The translations under genes and the position numbers were made by a program. Positions 17,184 to 26,399 of a DNA stretch of 64,000 nt are shown piece after piece (the stretch's first letter is position 1; every line of letters starts with the position of its first letter). This stretch comes from Mucilaginibacter gossypii (GTDB lineage: Bacteria; Bacteroidota; Bacteroidia; Sphingobacteriales; Sphingobacteriaceae), in contig NZ_FNCG01000008.1 in the NCBI RefSeq assembly GCF_900100945.1, forward strand, positions 1 to 64,000, in the 5' to 3' direction. The notes beneath the pieces were generated by a model, which saw only the letters and a list, made by a program, of their open reading frames with translations, did not search any database and was not told the DNA's origin.

Positions 17184-18392
17184 TTGGCCGAAATTACACC
17201 AGCAAAACGCACCTGGCATGTTTTTAAGCATAATAAAATTGCTTTAAGCGGGCTTGCATTTATCCTGCTTACGCTGCTTGTTGCGATACTGGGCTACCTC
17301 ATTATGCCCGATGATACGCCCCTGGCCAATAATATGATCATACAGCTTAGTATAAAAAAGCCAGGCTCAACCTATATGATGTTAAAGCTCAGGAAAGCGG
17401 AGGCTGTTGATACTGTAAATTTGTTCAGCAGGATGCTGTATGGGCAGCCATCGTTTTATAAAGAAGTTCCTGTTACGGGGTATCATTTCGTTAAAGATTC
17501 TATTTACGTTAACGGATATATTGGCGATGAAGATAAGCCCGAGAAAAAAGCCTACAATATTTTTGAGGTAATGACCGGGCAAAAGCCGGTTTATAAAAAC
17601 GGGAAGGTTATTTTTAATTATAACGGCCAAACAATTGCCCTGCCTGCAACCCCGGCTGTTTATCAAACGTTTGAAGCCCGCTTACGGGAGGAGAATATCG
17701 GGGCTAAAACCTTTTTACTTGGTACTGATGGTTATGGCCGGGATATGCTGAGCCGCCTGCTGCTGGGTACACGGATCTCGCTCGCTGTTGGTTTGATGTC
17801 TGTTATCATCAGTATGCTGCTGGGCGTAACTGTAGGGGCTGTAGCGGGTTATTTTGGAGGATGGGTTGATTCCTCATTAAGCTGGCTGATGAATATTTTA
17901 TGGGCACTGCCTGCCCTGTTATTGGTGATCGCCATATCATTTGCGCTGGGTAAAGGATTATGGCAAATATTTATAGCCGTTGGCCTTTCCATGTGGGTTG
18001 AAGTGGCGCGCCTGGTGCGCGGCCAGGTAATGGGCCTTAAACAGGTGGAGTACATTGAGGCCGCACGTGCATTGGGTTTTAGCAACAAGCGTATTATAGC
18101 TAAACATATTTTGCCTAACATAACCGGGCCAATACTGGTTTTGGCCTCCTCAAATTTTGCCTCGGCTATACTTTTAGAGGCGGGGCTTAGCTTTTTGGGT
18201 TTTGGCGCACAACCGCCTATGCCAACCTGGGGCGGCATGATCAAGGAGCATTATGGATATATTGTTATGGACTCAGCTTTTTTGGCTATCATTCCTGGTA
18301 TGGCCATTATGCTGCTGGTTTATGCTTTTAACCTGGTAACCGTTGGCTTGCGCGATGCCTTTGATATAAAATCACAAAGTACTCGTATTTAA
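17184..18392 (+). CDS. Oligopeptide ABC transporter permease (OppC/DppC type)
   Basis: A 402-aa inner-membrane permease. TM1 is at about residues 20-42, followed by a large extracytoplasmic insert (45-170) not found in the E. coli proteins (about 300 aa) but usual in Bacteroidota. The transport core follows with five more helices. The EAA loop that contacts the ATPase is EAARALGFSNKRIIAKHILPN; the GTDGYGRDMLSRLLLGTR entry motif is typical of this family. Start is TTG at 17184, since the frame closes at TGA 17169-17171 with no ATG between. No ATPase or binding protein is adjacent, so its partners are elsewhere. Confidence 0.88.
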   Translation: MAEITPAKRTWHVFKHNKIALSGLAFILLTLLVAILGYLIMPDDTPLANNMIIQLSIKKPGSTYMMLKLRKAEAVDTVNLFSRMLYGQPSFYKEVPVTGYHFVKDSIYVNGYIGDEDKPEKKAYNIFEVMTGQKPVYKNGKVIFNYNGQTIALPATPAVYQTFEARLREENIGAKTFLLGTDGYGRDMLSRLLLGTRISLAVGLMSVIISMLLGVTVGAVAGYFGGWVDSSLSWLMNILWALPALLLVIAISFALGKGLWQIFIAVGLSMWVEVARLVRGQVMGLKQVEYIEAARALGFSNKRIIAKHILPNITGPILVLASSNFASAILLEAGLSFLGFGAQPPMPTWGGMIKEHYGYIVMDSAFLAIIPGMAIMLLVYAFNLVTVGLRDAFDIKSQSTRI

Positions 18393-18432
18393 AAATTATT
18401 TCCTCTATTTTAGTCAGCGTACTTATATCAAT

Positions 18433-19671
18433 ATGCTGAATGTAGACGACGGTTCCGGCGAAGACGAATTGATCAGGCTTTTGCTCAAACGGCAGTCGGA
18501 ATTAAATTCTTTATTGGAAATAACGCGGGCCATAAACAAAAATACCGCTACTCCTATTCTCATTCAAATGCTGGAAGTTATTCTGCAAAACTATTTGCAG
18601 GTAGGTAAACTCAGGTTTTTGATTGAAAAGGATGATAAATTTGCCTGTATAGCCAAGTATGGCGGCGACGTTGAATCATCGGTAGTGCTGGCCCGTGCGT
18701 GTAAAAAGCTGAGTAAAGTTAAAGCGCCTATAGCTATTGCCGGGCATCGCGACCCCCTCCTTAAAAAATATAATTACTTTATCCCTGTATATCACAAAAG
18801 CAAAGCTCTTGCCTATGCCCTTATCGGCGATTTTAATACCTCGGGCGAGATGCTTAACAATGATCTCAATTTCATCCAAACGCTGATGAACGTGATCATT
18901 GTGGCGCTTGAAAATAAAAAACTTTTCCGCGAACGGCTGCAATCAGAACGTTTTTTGCGCGAGATGGAGCTTGCGGTGGAAGTGCAGAATATGCTGATCC
19001 CCATGCGTGAACATAAAGATGATAGTGTGGAGATTGGGGCTAAGTATCTTCCGCATCAAAACATCGGCGGTGATTATTTTGATTTTATCCGCCTTAATGA
19101 GCATGAGTTTTTATGGTGTATTGCCGATGTATCGGGTAAGGGTATTTCGGCTGCTTTGCTGATGGCCAATTTCCAGGCCAGCCTGCATGCCTGGGCGGCG
19201 GTTGAGGATGATTTGACCAATATTATTGACCGTTTAAATAAGATTGTACTCAGCAATACCAAAGGCGAACGGTTTATCACCCTGTTCCTTGCGCGATATA
19301 ATCAAAAAAAACGGCGGCTTAATTATATCAATGCGGGGCACAACCCAACTATACTTTATTCAGAAGGCGGTGCCATTCCACTTAAACTGGGTACCACCAT
19401 GATTGGGGTTTTTGAAGATCTGCCTTTTTTAAACGAGGGCGAAGTTGATGTGGAGCCCGGCAGCCTGATCTTTAACTATACAGATGGGCTCATGGATTTT
19501 GAATCGCCCAGCACCAAAATATGGAATGAGGATAAATTACTTGATTTTGTGCTTGCGCATGGCGAGCTATCGCCCGATAATTTTAACCAGGCGCTGTTGG
19601 ATTATTTGAGCAACGTTTATAAAAGCAAGCCCATTGATGATATTACCCTGCTTACGCTAAAAATTTTTTAA
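18433..19671 (+). CDS. SpoIIE-type PP2C serine phosphatase with GAF-like N-terminus
   Basis: A 412-aa protein. Residues about 20-165 look like a GAF-type sensor domain joined by a helical linker (ENKKLFRERLQSERFLREMELA) to a PP2C/SpoIIE phosphatase. Metal-binding motifs are NIGGDYFDF (about 215), DVSGKGISAALLMA (about 235), NAGHNP (about 298), NYTDGLMDFE and the final DDITLLTLK. Such RsbU-like enzymes dephosphorylate anti-sigma-factor antagonists. No STAS or anti-sigma gene is adjacent, so its target is unknown. Cytoplasmic. The gene starts 40 bases after the ABC permease and may be co-transcribed with it. Confidence 0.9.
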   Translation: MLNVDDGSGEDELIRLLLKRQSELNSLLEITRAINKNTATPILIQMLEVILQNYLQVGKLRFLIEKDDKFACIAKYGGDVESSVVLARACKKLSKVKAPIAIAGHRDPLLKKYNYFIPVYHKSKALAYALIGDFNTSGEMLNNDLNFIQTLMNVIIVALENKKLFRERLQSERFLREMELAVEVQNMLIPMREHKDDSVEIGAKYLPHQNIGGDYFDFIRLNEHEFLWCIADVSGKGISAALLMANFQASLHAWAAVEDDLTNIIDRLNKIVLSNTKGERFITLFLARYNQKKRRLNYINAGHNPTILYSEGGAIPLKLGTTMIGVFEDLPFLNEGEVDVEPGSLIFNYTDGLMDFESPSTKIWNEDKLLDFVLAHGELSPDNFNQALLDYLSNVYKSKPIDDITLLTLKIF

Positions 19672-19745
19672 GTAAAGGATGCGTTAACTACATGTTGAAA
19701 AACACATCATACTAATTGTTTTACTAACACGTTTACAACTCTTAT

Positions 19746-19753
19746 TATATTTG
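19746..19753 (+). promoter_or_regulatory. -7 promoter box of rnhB
   Basis: TATATTTG matches TAnnTTTG and ends 4 bases before the rnhB ATG, as at hisS. The transcript would have almost no leader. No TTG is found at the preferred -33 spacing. Confidence 0.5.
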
Positions 19754-19757
19754 CCGG

Positions 19758-20354
19758 ATGTTATCAGCCAGGTACCAGTACGAATTTTTGGAAGCAGGAT
19801 GCGATGAAGCGGGACGAGGATGTTTGGCCGGGCCTGTTTTTGCCGCCGCAGTTATTTTACCGCCTGATTTTGATCATCACCTGCTGAACGATTCTAAACA
19901 AGTTACCGAAGAGATAAGGTACCAGCTTCGGGCCGAAATTGAGGAAAAAGCGGTGGCTTATGCCGTAGCATCTGTTGATAATCTGGAGATAGATGAGATC
20001 AACATTCTTAATGCATCATTCCTGGCGATGCACCGGGCTATCGAAAAATTACATCTTGAACCCCAGTTTCTGATCATCGACGGCAATCGCTTCAAAAAAT
20101 ACCGGAACATCCCACATGAGTGTATTATACAAGGCGATGGAAAATATTTCAGCATAGCGGCCGCATCTATCCTGGCTAAAACCTACCGCGACGATTATAT
20201 GATGCAAATAGCGGCCGAACACCCGGAATATGAATGGCATACCAACAAAGGCTATCCAACTATAAGGCATCGTGAAACCGTAATGAAGATTGGTTTTACG
20301 CCCTATCACCGCCGTACTTTCAGGGTAACCGACCCGCAGTTAAGTATTTTTTAA
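19758..20354 (+). CDS. rnhB: Ribonuclease HII
   Basis: A 198-aa RNase HII that nicks RNA in RNA-DNA hybrids and removes misincorporated ribonucleotides. The catalytic motif [13 protein letters not shown] is at residues 15-27 (Asp and Glu metal ligands). Further conserved parts are LNDSKQV (about 41), LIIDGNRF (about 107, third Asp) and [12 protein letters not shown] (about 134, fourth Asp). The C-terminal YPTIRHR and YHRRTF elements are standard. Length fits. A terminator hairpin follows at 20365-20387. Confidence 0.96.
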   Translation: MLSARYQYEFLEAGCDEAGRGCLAGPVFAAAVILPPDFDHHLLNDSKQVTEEIRYQLRAEIEEKAVAYAVASVDNLEIDEINILNASFLAMHRAIEKLHLEPQFLIIDGNRFKKYRNIPHECIIQGDGKYFSIAAASILAKTYRDDYMMQIAAEHPEYEWHTNKGYPTIRHRETVMKIGFTPYHRRTFRVTDPQLSIF

Positions 20355-20364
20355 TGAAGTTTTG

Positions 20365-20391
20365 AATACCACGTTCAGGATGGTATTTTTG
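20365..20391 (+). terminator. Terminator of rnhB
   Basis: Arms AATACCA (20365-20371) and TGGTATT (20381-20387) with a 9-base loop are followed by more T residues. It lies 10 bases after the rnhB stop. The stem is short, so strength is moderate. Confidence 0.6.
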
Positions 20392-20411
20392 TTAAAAACC
20401 AAATTCACCGT

Positions 20412-21626
20412 TTGAAGATCCTAATTTTAACACATCGTGTACCATTTCCGCAGAATGGCGGTTACGCTATTGTGGTTTGCAATACTATAAAAGGGTTGAT
20501 TGCACTTGGGCATGAAGTTGCATTGGTGGCTTTAAACGGGAAAAGATATCATGGTAGTGTACAAACAGGCGAAGATGAGCTGATGCAGAAGATCAGGTAC
20601 ACATCATATGACATTAACATCAATATATCTGTACTTGATTCCATAACTAACCTGTTCAGAAAAAAATCAAACGATGTTGATCGTTATTACAATGCCGAAT
20701 TTGAAAAACTCCTGCTGCGCGAATTGCGCCAGACGTCGTACGATGTTATCCAGTTTGAAGGCCTGTTTGTAACGCCTTACCTGGCCGCTATGCGTAAGCA
20801 TACCAAAGCCAGGTTAATTTACCGGTCGCATAATATTGAACACCAGGTATGGATGAGGCTGGCACAACGAAAAAGCGACCTGTTTAAGAAGTGGTACTTG
20901 CATTTGCTGGCCCGCCGGGTGAAAGATTATGAACTGCAGCAGCTTAATAAATTTGATGCCATTGCTGTATTTACCAATGAAGATAAAAAAACGCTGTTAT
21001 CATACGGTGTTACCATTCCGGTTGATATTTTTCCAGTAGGTATTTCCCTGACCGATTATAAGCCTGATTATAATAAAACGGAGTTCCCAAGTTTGTTTTT
21101 TTTAGGGTCGTTGGATTGGATGCCCAACCGGGAGGGGATTGAATGGTTTATTGAGAATTTTTATAAAGATCTTACCGAGGGCGACCTCCGTGTAAAATTT
21201 TATGTTGCCGGGCATAACATCCCCGATAGCTTTGATGAGTACGAAGCGATGGGAAAGATCTTTATCCAGGGTGAGGTTGACGATGCTTCTGAGTTTGTGA
21301 ACAGTAAGGCTATTATGGTGGTGCCCTTGCTTTCAAGCGGTGGCATGCGGGTTAAAATAGTAGAGGGTATGGCAATGGAAAAATGTATTATCTCAACCTC
21401 ATTAGGTGCCGAAGGCATCAATTTTACCAATGGCACTAATATCCTTATTGCTAATAACCGGCAGGAGTTTTATGATGCCATTGAACGCTGTATTACCGAC
21501 GAAGAATTTTGCCGTAATATTGGCCTCAACGCCCGCCGTTTAATTGAAGAACAGCACGATGTGCATGTAATAGCACCGGGCCTTGTTGCTTTTTATCAAA
21601 GCCTGAACGTTGATTTACCTGAATAA
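20412..21626 (+). CDS. Family 4 glycosyltransferase
   Basis: A 404-aa GT-B enzyme. The N-terminal Rossmann half begins MKILILTHRVPFPQNGGYA, the usual start of GT4 proteins. The C-terminal half has VDDASEFVNSKAIMVVPLLSSGGMRVKIVEGMAM (seen in parts from about residue 290), the nucleotide-sugar donor site, where the E of the ExxxxxxE region lies in KIVEGMAM. The start codon is TTG at 20412. It is isolated from other polysaccharide genes, so its acceptor is unknown. Cytoplasmic or loosely membrane-bound. Confidence 0.88.
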   Translation: MKILILTHRVPFPQNGGYAIVVCNTIKGLIALGHEVALVALNGKRYHGSVQTGEDELMQKIRYTSYDININISVLDSITNLFRKKSNDVDRYYNAEFEKLLLRELRQTSYDVIQFEGLFVTPYLAAMRKHTKARLIYRSHNIEHQVWMRLAQRKSDLFKKWYLHLLARRVKDYELQQLNKFDAIAVFTNEDKKTLLSYGVTIPVDIFPVGISLTDYKPDYNKTEFPSLFFLGSLDWMPNREGIEWFIENFYKDLTEGDLRVKFYVAGHNIPDSFDEYEAMGKIFIQGEVDDASEFVNSKAIMVVPLLSSGGMRVKIVEGMAMEKCIISTSLGAEGINFTNGTNILIANNRQEFYDAIERCITDEEFCRNIGLNARRLIEEQHDVHVIAPGLVAFYQSLNVDLPE

Positions 21627-21706
21627 GGGATTCCCTATGCCGTTGTTGGTGTGACAATAATTTCTCCGCTGCTGCCGCCAACTGGAAACTGCCACTGCCA
21701 ACTAAC

Positions 21707-22678
21707 CTACTGTTGCTGTTGTTGCTGCTGCTGTTGAATGATCTCCATATATCGCTGATAGCTGTTTTTAGGAAATTCGGCTACCGCGTGCATAGCCGGC
21801 GATTCGTGGGTTTTATCCTCAAAAACAATAGTATCTGCATCGTCAACAATTACTGACACTTCCAGCTTGTGGCCGTAGGCGCCTTTATAAACACCTTTAA
21901 CCGGCGAACAATCTGAAAAATTGCGGCCCACAGCCAGGCGTACGTGGGTTTCATTGGCAATACAGTTATTTGTAGGGTCGATGCCAAGCCAGCCATAGTC
22001 GGGCACATACACTTCGGCCCAGGCATGGGTTGCGCCTTCGCCGCGCATAGCGCTGCTATGGGTGCAGATATAGCCGCTTACATAACGGGATGGTATTTTA
22101 AGCTGGCGGAGCATCACCATTAAAATATGGGCAAAATCCTGGCAAACGCCGGCTTTAAGCTTCCATACTTCATCCAGTGTAGTTTCAACCGTGGTAACAC
22201 CTTTGATGTACTCAAAGTTTTTGTAAACCCAGCCGCAAAAACGAAGTGCTATCTGAAAGGGAGTTTCATCTTTACGCCGTTCCTGCTCAACTATTGCCTG
22301 TAGCTCGGGCAGGCCTTCAAAATATTCCTGCTTTAAAAAATCAATATAGGGCACCATGTATTGAAGGCGCTTAAGATCTTCCCATTGCTGCTCCGGAAAA
22401 ATATCATTAACCGGAAGGGGGCGCTGTCGGGTAATGACAACCAGCTTTGAGTTTATAACCAGCATGTTGTGCTGGTTGCTGTAGGTGAAACTGCCAACCT
22501 CGTTGCCATAGTAGTCGGTATGAGTATCAACTACCGGGTTGCCGGTTATACTTAGCTCCTGTTTTACTACTTCCTGGTATTCATCTTTTATCGGGAACAG
22601 GATGATTTGGTTGGCGCTGTCACGAACAGGGCCTTCATAAGTGTATTTGGTGATATGTTGGATCTTAAATTCAGGCAT
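21707..22678 (-). CDS. Transglutaminase-like protein with C-terminal polyglutamine
   Basis: A 323-aa protein. The N-terminal beta-rich part (residues 1-110, starting MPEFKIQHITKYTYEGPV) is the BTLCP-type domain found before bacterial transglutaminase cores. The catalytic triad is visible: Cys in KAGVCQDFAH, His in ATHAWAEVYVP, Asp in LGIDPTNN. The last nine residues are glutamines encoded by mixed CAG/CAA codons. It is the last gene of an operon with a circularly permuted ATP-grasp and an alpha-E protein, a trio that recurs across bacteria and is thought to make or process a peptide. It is likely cytoplasmic (no signal peptide). Confidence 0.9.
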   Translation of the reverse strand: MPEFKIQHITKYTYEGPVRDSANQIILFPIKDEYQEVVKQELSITGNPVVDTHTDYYGNEVGSFTYSNQHNMLVINSKLVVITRQRPLPVNDIFPEQQWEDLKRLQYMVPYIDFLKQEYFEGLPELQAIVEQERRKDETPFQIALRFCGWVYKNFEYIKGVTTVETTLDEVWKLKAGVCQDFAHILMVMLRQLKIPSRYVSGYICTHSSAMRGEGATHAWAEVYVPDYGWLGIDPTNNCIANETHVRLAVGRNFSDCSPVKGVYKGAYGHKLEVSVIVDDADTIVFEDKTHESPAMHAVAEFPKNSYQRYMEIIQQQQQQQQQ

Positions 22679-22700
22679 TGTTTTAATTTTTTAATTTGAG

Positions 22701-22754
22701 GATTTGAAAATTTGAAAATGAAAAGATAGACTGGCATTTTCAAATCTTCAAATC
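22701..22754. repeat. Iterated-phrase hairpin between alpha-E and transglutaminase genes
   Basis: Arms 22701-22720 (GATTTGAAAATTTGAAAATG) and 22735-22754 are complementary at 19 of 20 positions, with a 14-base loop. Each arm is itself two copies of a TTTGAAAA phrase. It lies inside the operon, so it may set the relative expression of the last gene. Confidence 0.7.
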
Positions 22755-22774
22755 AAAACATCTTCAAATTGTGA

Positions 22775-23710
22775 TCATGAATTAGCAAAGTAATGTTGGT
22801 TTAATGAATTGCCTATGCCGTATAGCTCACTCCTGATCTGGGTGAGGAACAAGTGCAAGCCCTCCTGTTTGATACTTTTTACCGAACTATACTTTATGCG
22901 GCTTTGCAACCGGCCTATCTGAAACGACATTTCCCTGTAGTCATCGGCATTGCTGTCATTCTTCAATCTGTCGAAATAACGCTGAATATTATTTACCGAA
23001 TAAATAACCGAGCGCGGAAAATCGTTGTTCAGTACAACCTGTTCCAAAACGTTTTCGGCCTCAAAACCTTCTCGGTATGTTTTTAAATACAGCTCGTAGC
23101 CACCCAATGAAAGCAGCAGGTGTTTCCAGTAAGTGGTATCAGTAAGCAGATCGGGGTTATCACTTATCGAGCTGAATTTAGTATCCAAAATATCAACCGA
23201 CTGGATGGCCCGCTCCAGGTATTTGCCAATGTTCATAAAGGCACGGCCTTCGCCGCGCTCCATAGTGATCTCCACCGTGCCGTAATAAAGCATTACTTGT
23301 TTTATCAGCACGTCCAGTACCCCTATCGGGTCTTCCCGGTGCAGGGCGCGTTCCAGTCGCGGATCTTTTACGGTGTGGTAATATTCATTCAGGCATTGCC
23401 AAAGGTCTTTGGTGATGTGCTCCTGTACACCGCGGGCGTTTTCTCGTGCCAGTGTAATGATGTTGAGTATGGAATTAGGATTGTTTTTCCCGGTAACCAT
23501 ATACTTTAAAACCGACCGGCTGTCGTTGTCCAGCTTTTCGGCTTCGCCGGCGTTTAGTCCTGCAAAAATCCTCATTACGGGCTCCCAGGTAAATTCCTGC
23601 ACCGTATCCTGCGATGAGGCATAATTAATTTTGAGCATCCGCAGCATACCATCGCTGCGCTCAATGTAACGGCTTAACCAATAAAAACTTGCTGCAACCC
23701 TGCTTAACAT
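22775..23710 (-). CDS. Alpha-E domain protein (DUF403)
   Basis: A 311-aa all-helical protein starting MLSRVAASFYWLSRYIERSDGMLRML, the characteristic N-terminus of the alpha-E family. Conserved internal parts include LGGYELYLKTYREGF and VLEQVVLNNDFPRSVIYSV. No signal peptide or membrane segment. It lies between the circularly permuted ATP-grasp gene and the transglutaminase gene, all on the minus strand. In comparative genomics alpha-E proteins accompany these enzymes and are predicted to belong to a peptide-ligation system; the biochemical role is not settled. Confidence 0.9.
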   Translation of the reverse strand: MLSRVAASFYWLSRYIERSDGMLRMLKINYASSQDTVQEFTWEPVMRIFAGLNAGEAEKLDNDSRSVLKYMVTGKNNPNSILNIITLARENARGVQEHITKDLWQCLNEYYHTVKDPRLERALHREDPIGVLDVLIKQVMLYYGTVEITMERGEGRAFMNIGKYLERAIQSVDILDTKFSSISDNPDLLTDTTYWKHLLLSLGGYELYLKTYREGFEAENVLEQVVLNNDFPRSVIYSVNNIQRYFDRLKNDSNADDYREMSFQIGRLQSRIKYSSVKSIKQEGLHLFLTQIRSELYGIGNSLNQHYFANS

Positions 23711-23805
23711 ATGATCTGAATTTCGGAATTAGGATGTTCAATTTCGGATTTACTTAGCTCCGCATCCTTCTTATTTTTTATTTTGATTTAAAAGCCTTTT
23801 ACCTT

Positions 23806-25254
23806 TCAGGCTAACACCCACGTGTCCTTACTGCCGCCACCCTGCGAACTGTTTACCACCAGTGAACCTTCTTTTAACGCCACACGGGTTAGGCCGCCGG
23901 GGACTATCTCAATGCCATCGGGGCCGTACAGCGCGTATGGCCTTAAATCAACCCTGCGTGGCTTTAGTTCGCCCTGCATGTAACATGGCGCCGCCGAAAG
24001 GCTGATGGTTGGCTGTGCTATGAAGTTACGTGGATCTTTCAGGATTTCCTTTTTATATTCATCTATTTCCTGCTCGCTTGCTGCATGCCCCATCAGCATC
24101 CCGTAACCGCCGCTGCCATTGGTTTTTTTAACCACCATTTTATTGAGGTTTTTAAATACCATTTCGCGTTCATCCGGATTGCCTAACTGGTGTGTTGGCA
24201 CGTTTTTGAGTATGGGTTCTTCGTTTAGATAATAGCGGATCATATCGGGCACATAGGCATAAACTGCCTTATCGTCGGCGACGCCTGTGCCTGTAGCATT
24301 TACTATGGCTACATTGCCTTTACGGTAAGCTCCCATAAGGCCTGCTACTCCAAGCATACTTGCCGGGTTAAATACCAGGGGATCGAGAAATTCATCGTCC
24401 ACCCGGCGGTAGATCACGTCAACCTGTTGCAGCCCGGTGGTGGTTTTCATGTACACTTTATGGTTGTTCACTACCAGGTCGCGTCCTTCTACCAATTCAA
24501 CCCCCATCAGGCGGGCCAGCGTGGTATGCTCAAAATAGGCCGAATTATAAATACCCGGCGTAAGTAAAACAATAGTTGGGTTATGGATCTGCCGGGGTGA
24601 AAGCGCCAGCAGGTTTTTATATAGTATTGACGGATATTCGGTAACGCTGCGCACACTGCATTGAGGTAGCAGGTCGGGAAACAAGCGTTTGGTGATCTCC
24701 CTGTTCTCGAGCATATAACTTACGCCCGATGGGGTGCGCAGGTTATCTTCAAGCACGTAAAAAGTGCCGTCTTCATCACGGATAAGGTCGATGCCCGAAA
24801 TATGTACATAAATATCATAAGGCACCTGGAGCTGGTACATCTCGCGCAGAAAGTGCGGACACGAATAAATAATATCAATAGGTACTATGCCGTCCTTTAC
24901 AATAAACTGATTGTGGTATATATCCTTCAGAAACAAATTAAGCGCATTAAGGCGCTGCTTAATGCCTCGCTCAACAAAAGCCCATTCATCGGCAGTGATG
25001 ATACGGGGGATAATATCAAAAGGAAAGATCTTTTCAATGCCTTCGCCGCTGTTATAAACGGTAAAGGTGATGCCCTGGCTCATGAAAAGGCGCTTGGCAA
25101 GCTCCTCCTTTTTGTTCAGGTCGTCGGCCGATTCCTTCGAAATGTAGTCTATAACTTTACGGTAATGCTCCCGAACATTAGCATCCAAGCCATACATTTC
25201 GTCCCAAACATTATCAATTGGGCTGTATTTGTCAAAATAAGCTGATTCTTCCAT
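23806..25254 (-). CDS. Circularly permuted ATP-grasp type 2 protein
   Basis: A 482-aa protein, first gene of the three-gene operon. It starts MEESAYFDKYSPIDNVWDEMY. Family marks include VPIDIIYSCPHFLREMYQLQVP, DGTFYVLEDNLRTPSGVSYMLENR (in parts) and the glycine-rich NGSGGYGMLMG (about residue 385), the nucleotide loop. It ends VNSSQGGGSKDTWVLA. The family (DUF404/DUF407) is predicted to ligate amino acids or peptides using ATP. Position with alpha-E and transglutaminase supports a peptide synthesis and trimming pathway. Confidence 0.9.
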   Translation of the reverse strand: MEESAYFDKYSPIDNVWDEMYGLDANVREHYRKVIDYISKESADDLNKKEELAKRLFMSQGITFTVYNSGEGIEKIFPFDIIPRIITADEWAFVERGIKQRLNALNLFLKDIYHNQFIVKDGIVPIDIIYSCPHFLREMYQLQVPYDIYVHISGIDLIRDEDGTFYVLEDNLRTPSGVSYMLENREITKRLFPDLLPQCSVRSVTEYPSILYKNLLALSPRQIHNPTIVLLTPGIYNSAYFEHTTLARLMGVELVEGRDLVVNNHKVYMKTTTGLQQVDVIYRRVDDEFLDPLVFNPASMLGVAGLMGAYRKGNVAIVNATGTGVADDKAVYAYVPDMIRYYLNEEPILKNVPTHQLGNPDEREMVFKNLNKMVVKKTNGSGGYGMLMGHAASEQEIDEYKKEILKDPRNFIAQPTISLSAAPCYMQGELKPRRVDLRPYALYGPDGIEIVPGGLTRVALKEGSLVVNSSQGGGSKDTWVLA

Positions 25255-25452
25255 GAAAAAATTACAATAAATTAAAAATTGACAATCAGTTATCTTTCAG
25301 AATTGTAATTTATGAAGTGTTTTTGATAAAAAAGCAAATTATTTTGAAATTTTTGAAGATATTTTAATCAAATTTTCAATTCATGGTGATTTTTAAAATA
25401 TAATTCTTGTGTTTGTCGGGTCGTTAATGTAAAAATGACCGCCTTTAACGTA

Positions 25453-26310
25453 TTAAACAAGGGCATTCAATTCTCCTCCCGCTTTCCTAAAATCCGAAGG
25501 GTTCATACTTCTGTATTTTTTAAAAATGCGGTTCAGGTGGCTTTCATCATTAAAACCAAGCTCGTTGGCAATTTCAACCATACGCATGTTGCTGTGCAGT
25601 AAACGGTTCTCAATCAGCTTCAGTTTGTAATTGATGATATACTGCTGCATACTTTCGCCGGTATGTTTTTTAAAATACTGGCCAAGGTAGTTTTCAGAGA
25701 TTCCCGCTTTATCGGCTATGACTTTAGCTTTTAGTTTTTCGGGGAAGTAGATGTTGGCCTGGATGTATTGCAGGATATCAAGCGTTTTTTCTTCGGTGTT
25801 CTCACTAACTTCATCGGGCATGCTCATAGCCACATTACGGGCGGCGATTACTATAACCGTATTGATATATTGCTGCAGGAGCGCTTTACTGTAAAGCCCT
25901 TTTTTTTCTTTTTCACTGATGATGGCCTGCATAATGGGTTTTACAACGGCTTTGTCTTCATCGGTTTTTAATATGCATCCCGGTGCCTGGCCTGCGTTTT
26001 TTAGCAGAAAATTGAGATGCTCGGCTGTTTCGCTGCTAAGGCCGCGATCTTTAATGTAAAGTGGGTTGAAACGGATAAACAGGAACTGTGTTTCGGTTAG
26101 TATCTCAAAATAATGTGAATCATTAGGTGTAAGTAAAAACAGGTGACCGGGTTTATAGGTAAACTTGCTTTTGTTTATGCACTGCTTTCCGGTGCCGCTT
26201 ATGATATAAATAAACTCGAAAAAGCTGTGTGAGTGTTCGCTGCGGGGACAGGCGCTGAGTGGTTCGCGCAAAACAACTTCAAAAGGCTGGTATAAATTAT
26301 CTTTTACCAT
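25453..26310 (-). CDS. AraC-family transcriptional regulator (cupin + HTH)
   Basis: A 285-aa regulator. The N-terminal half is a cupin-type ligand domain (HSHSFFEFIYIISGTGKQC, about residues 26-45, in parts). The C-terminal 100 residues hold two helix-turn-helix units: AGISENYLGQYFKKHTGE and ELGFNDESHLNRIFKKY. The frame extends to a TTG at 26325, but the ATG at 26310 (MVKDNLYQPF) is the better start. It is divergent from a quinone oxidoreductase gene with an inverted repeat in the gap, so it probably regulates that gene, itself, or both. Confidence 0.9.
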   Translation of the reverse strand: MVKDNLYQPFEVVLREPLSACPRSEHSHSFFEFIYIISGTGKQCINKSKFTYKPGHLFLLTPNDSHYFEILTETQFLFIRFNPLYIKDRGLSSETAEHLNFLLKNAGQAPGCILKTDEDKAVVKPIMQAIISEKEKKGLYSKALLQQYINTVIVIAARNVAMSMPDEVSENTEEKTLDILQYIQANIYFPEKLKAKVIADKAGISENYLGQYFKKHTGESMQQYIINYKLKLIENRLLHSNMRMVEIANELGFNDESHLNRIFKKYRSMNPSDFRKAGGELNALV

Positions 26311-26337
26311 AGTGTAAATGTACAAATGTTACGAGGG

Positions 26338-26372
26338 ATTGTACAAGGAATATGGCTGCCTCCTTGTATAAT
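26338..26372. promoter_or_regulatory. Inverted repeat in the AraC / oxidoreductase divergent gap
   Basis: TACAAGGA (26342-26349) and TCCTTGTA (26361-26368) are perfect 8-bp arms 11 bases apart, extendable to 12 with one mismatch. It directly precedes and overlaps a TATAATTTTG promoter segment (-7 box TAATTTTG at 26369-26376). A likely operator for the divergent AraC regulator, although AraC sites are more often direct repeats. Confidence 0.45.
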
Positions 26373-26399
26373 TTTGTATTGTAATTAAACAACAACACA

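Noticed and set aside
24802-25245. 147-codon frame opposite the ATP-grasp gene
   Set aside because: Antisense to a strongly supported gene.
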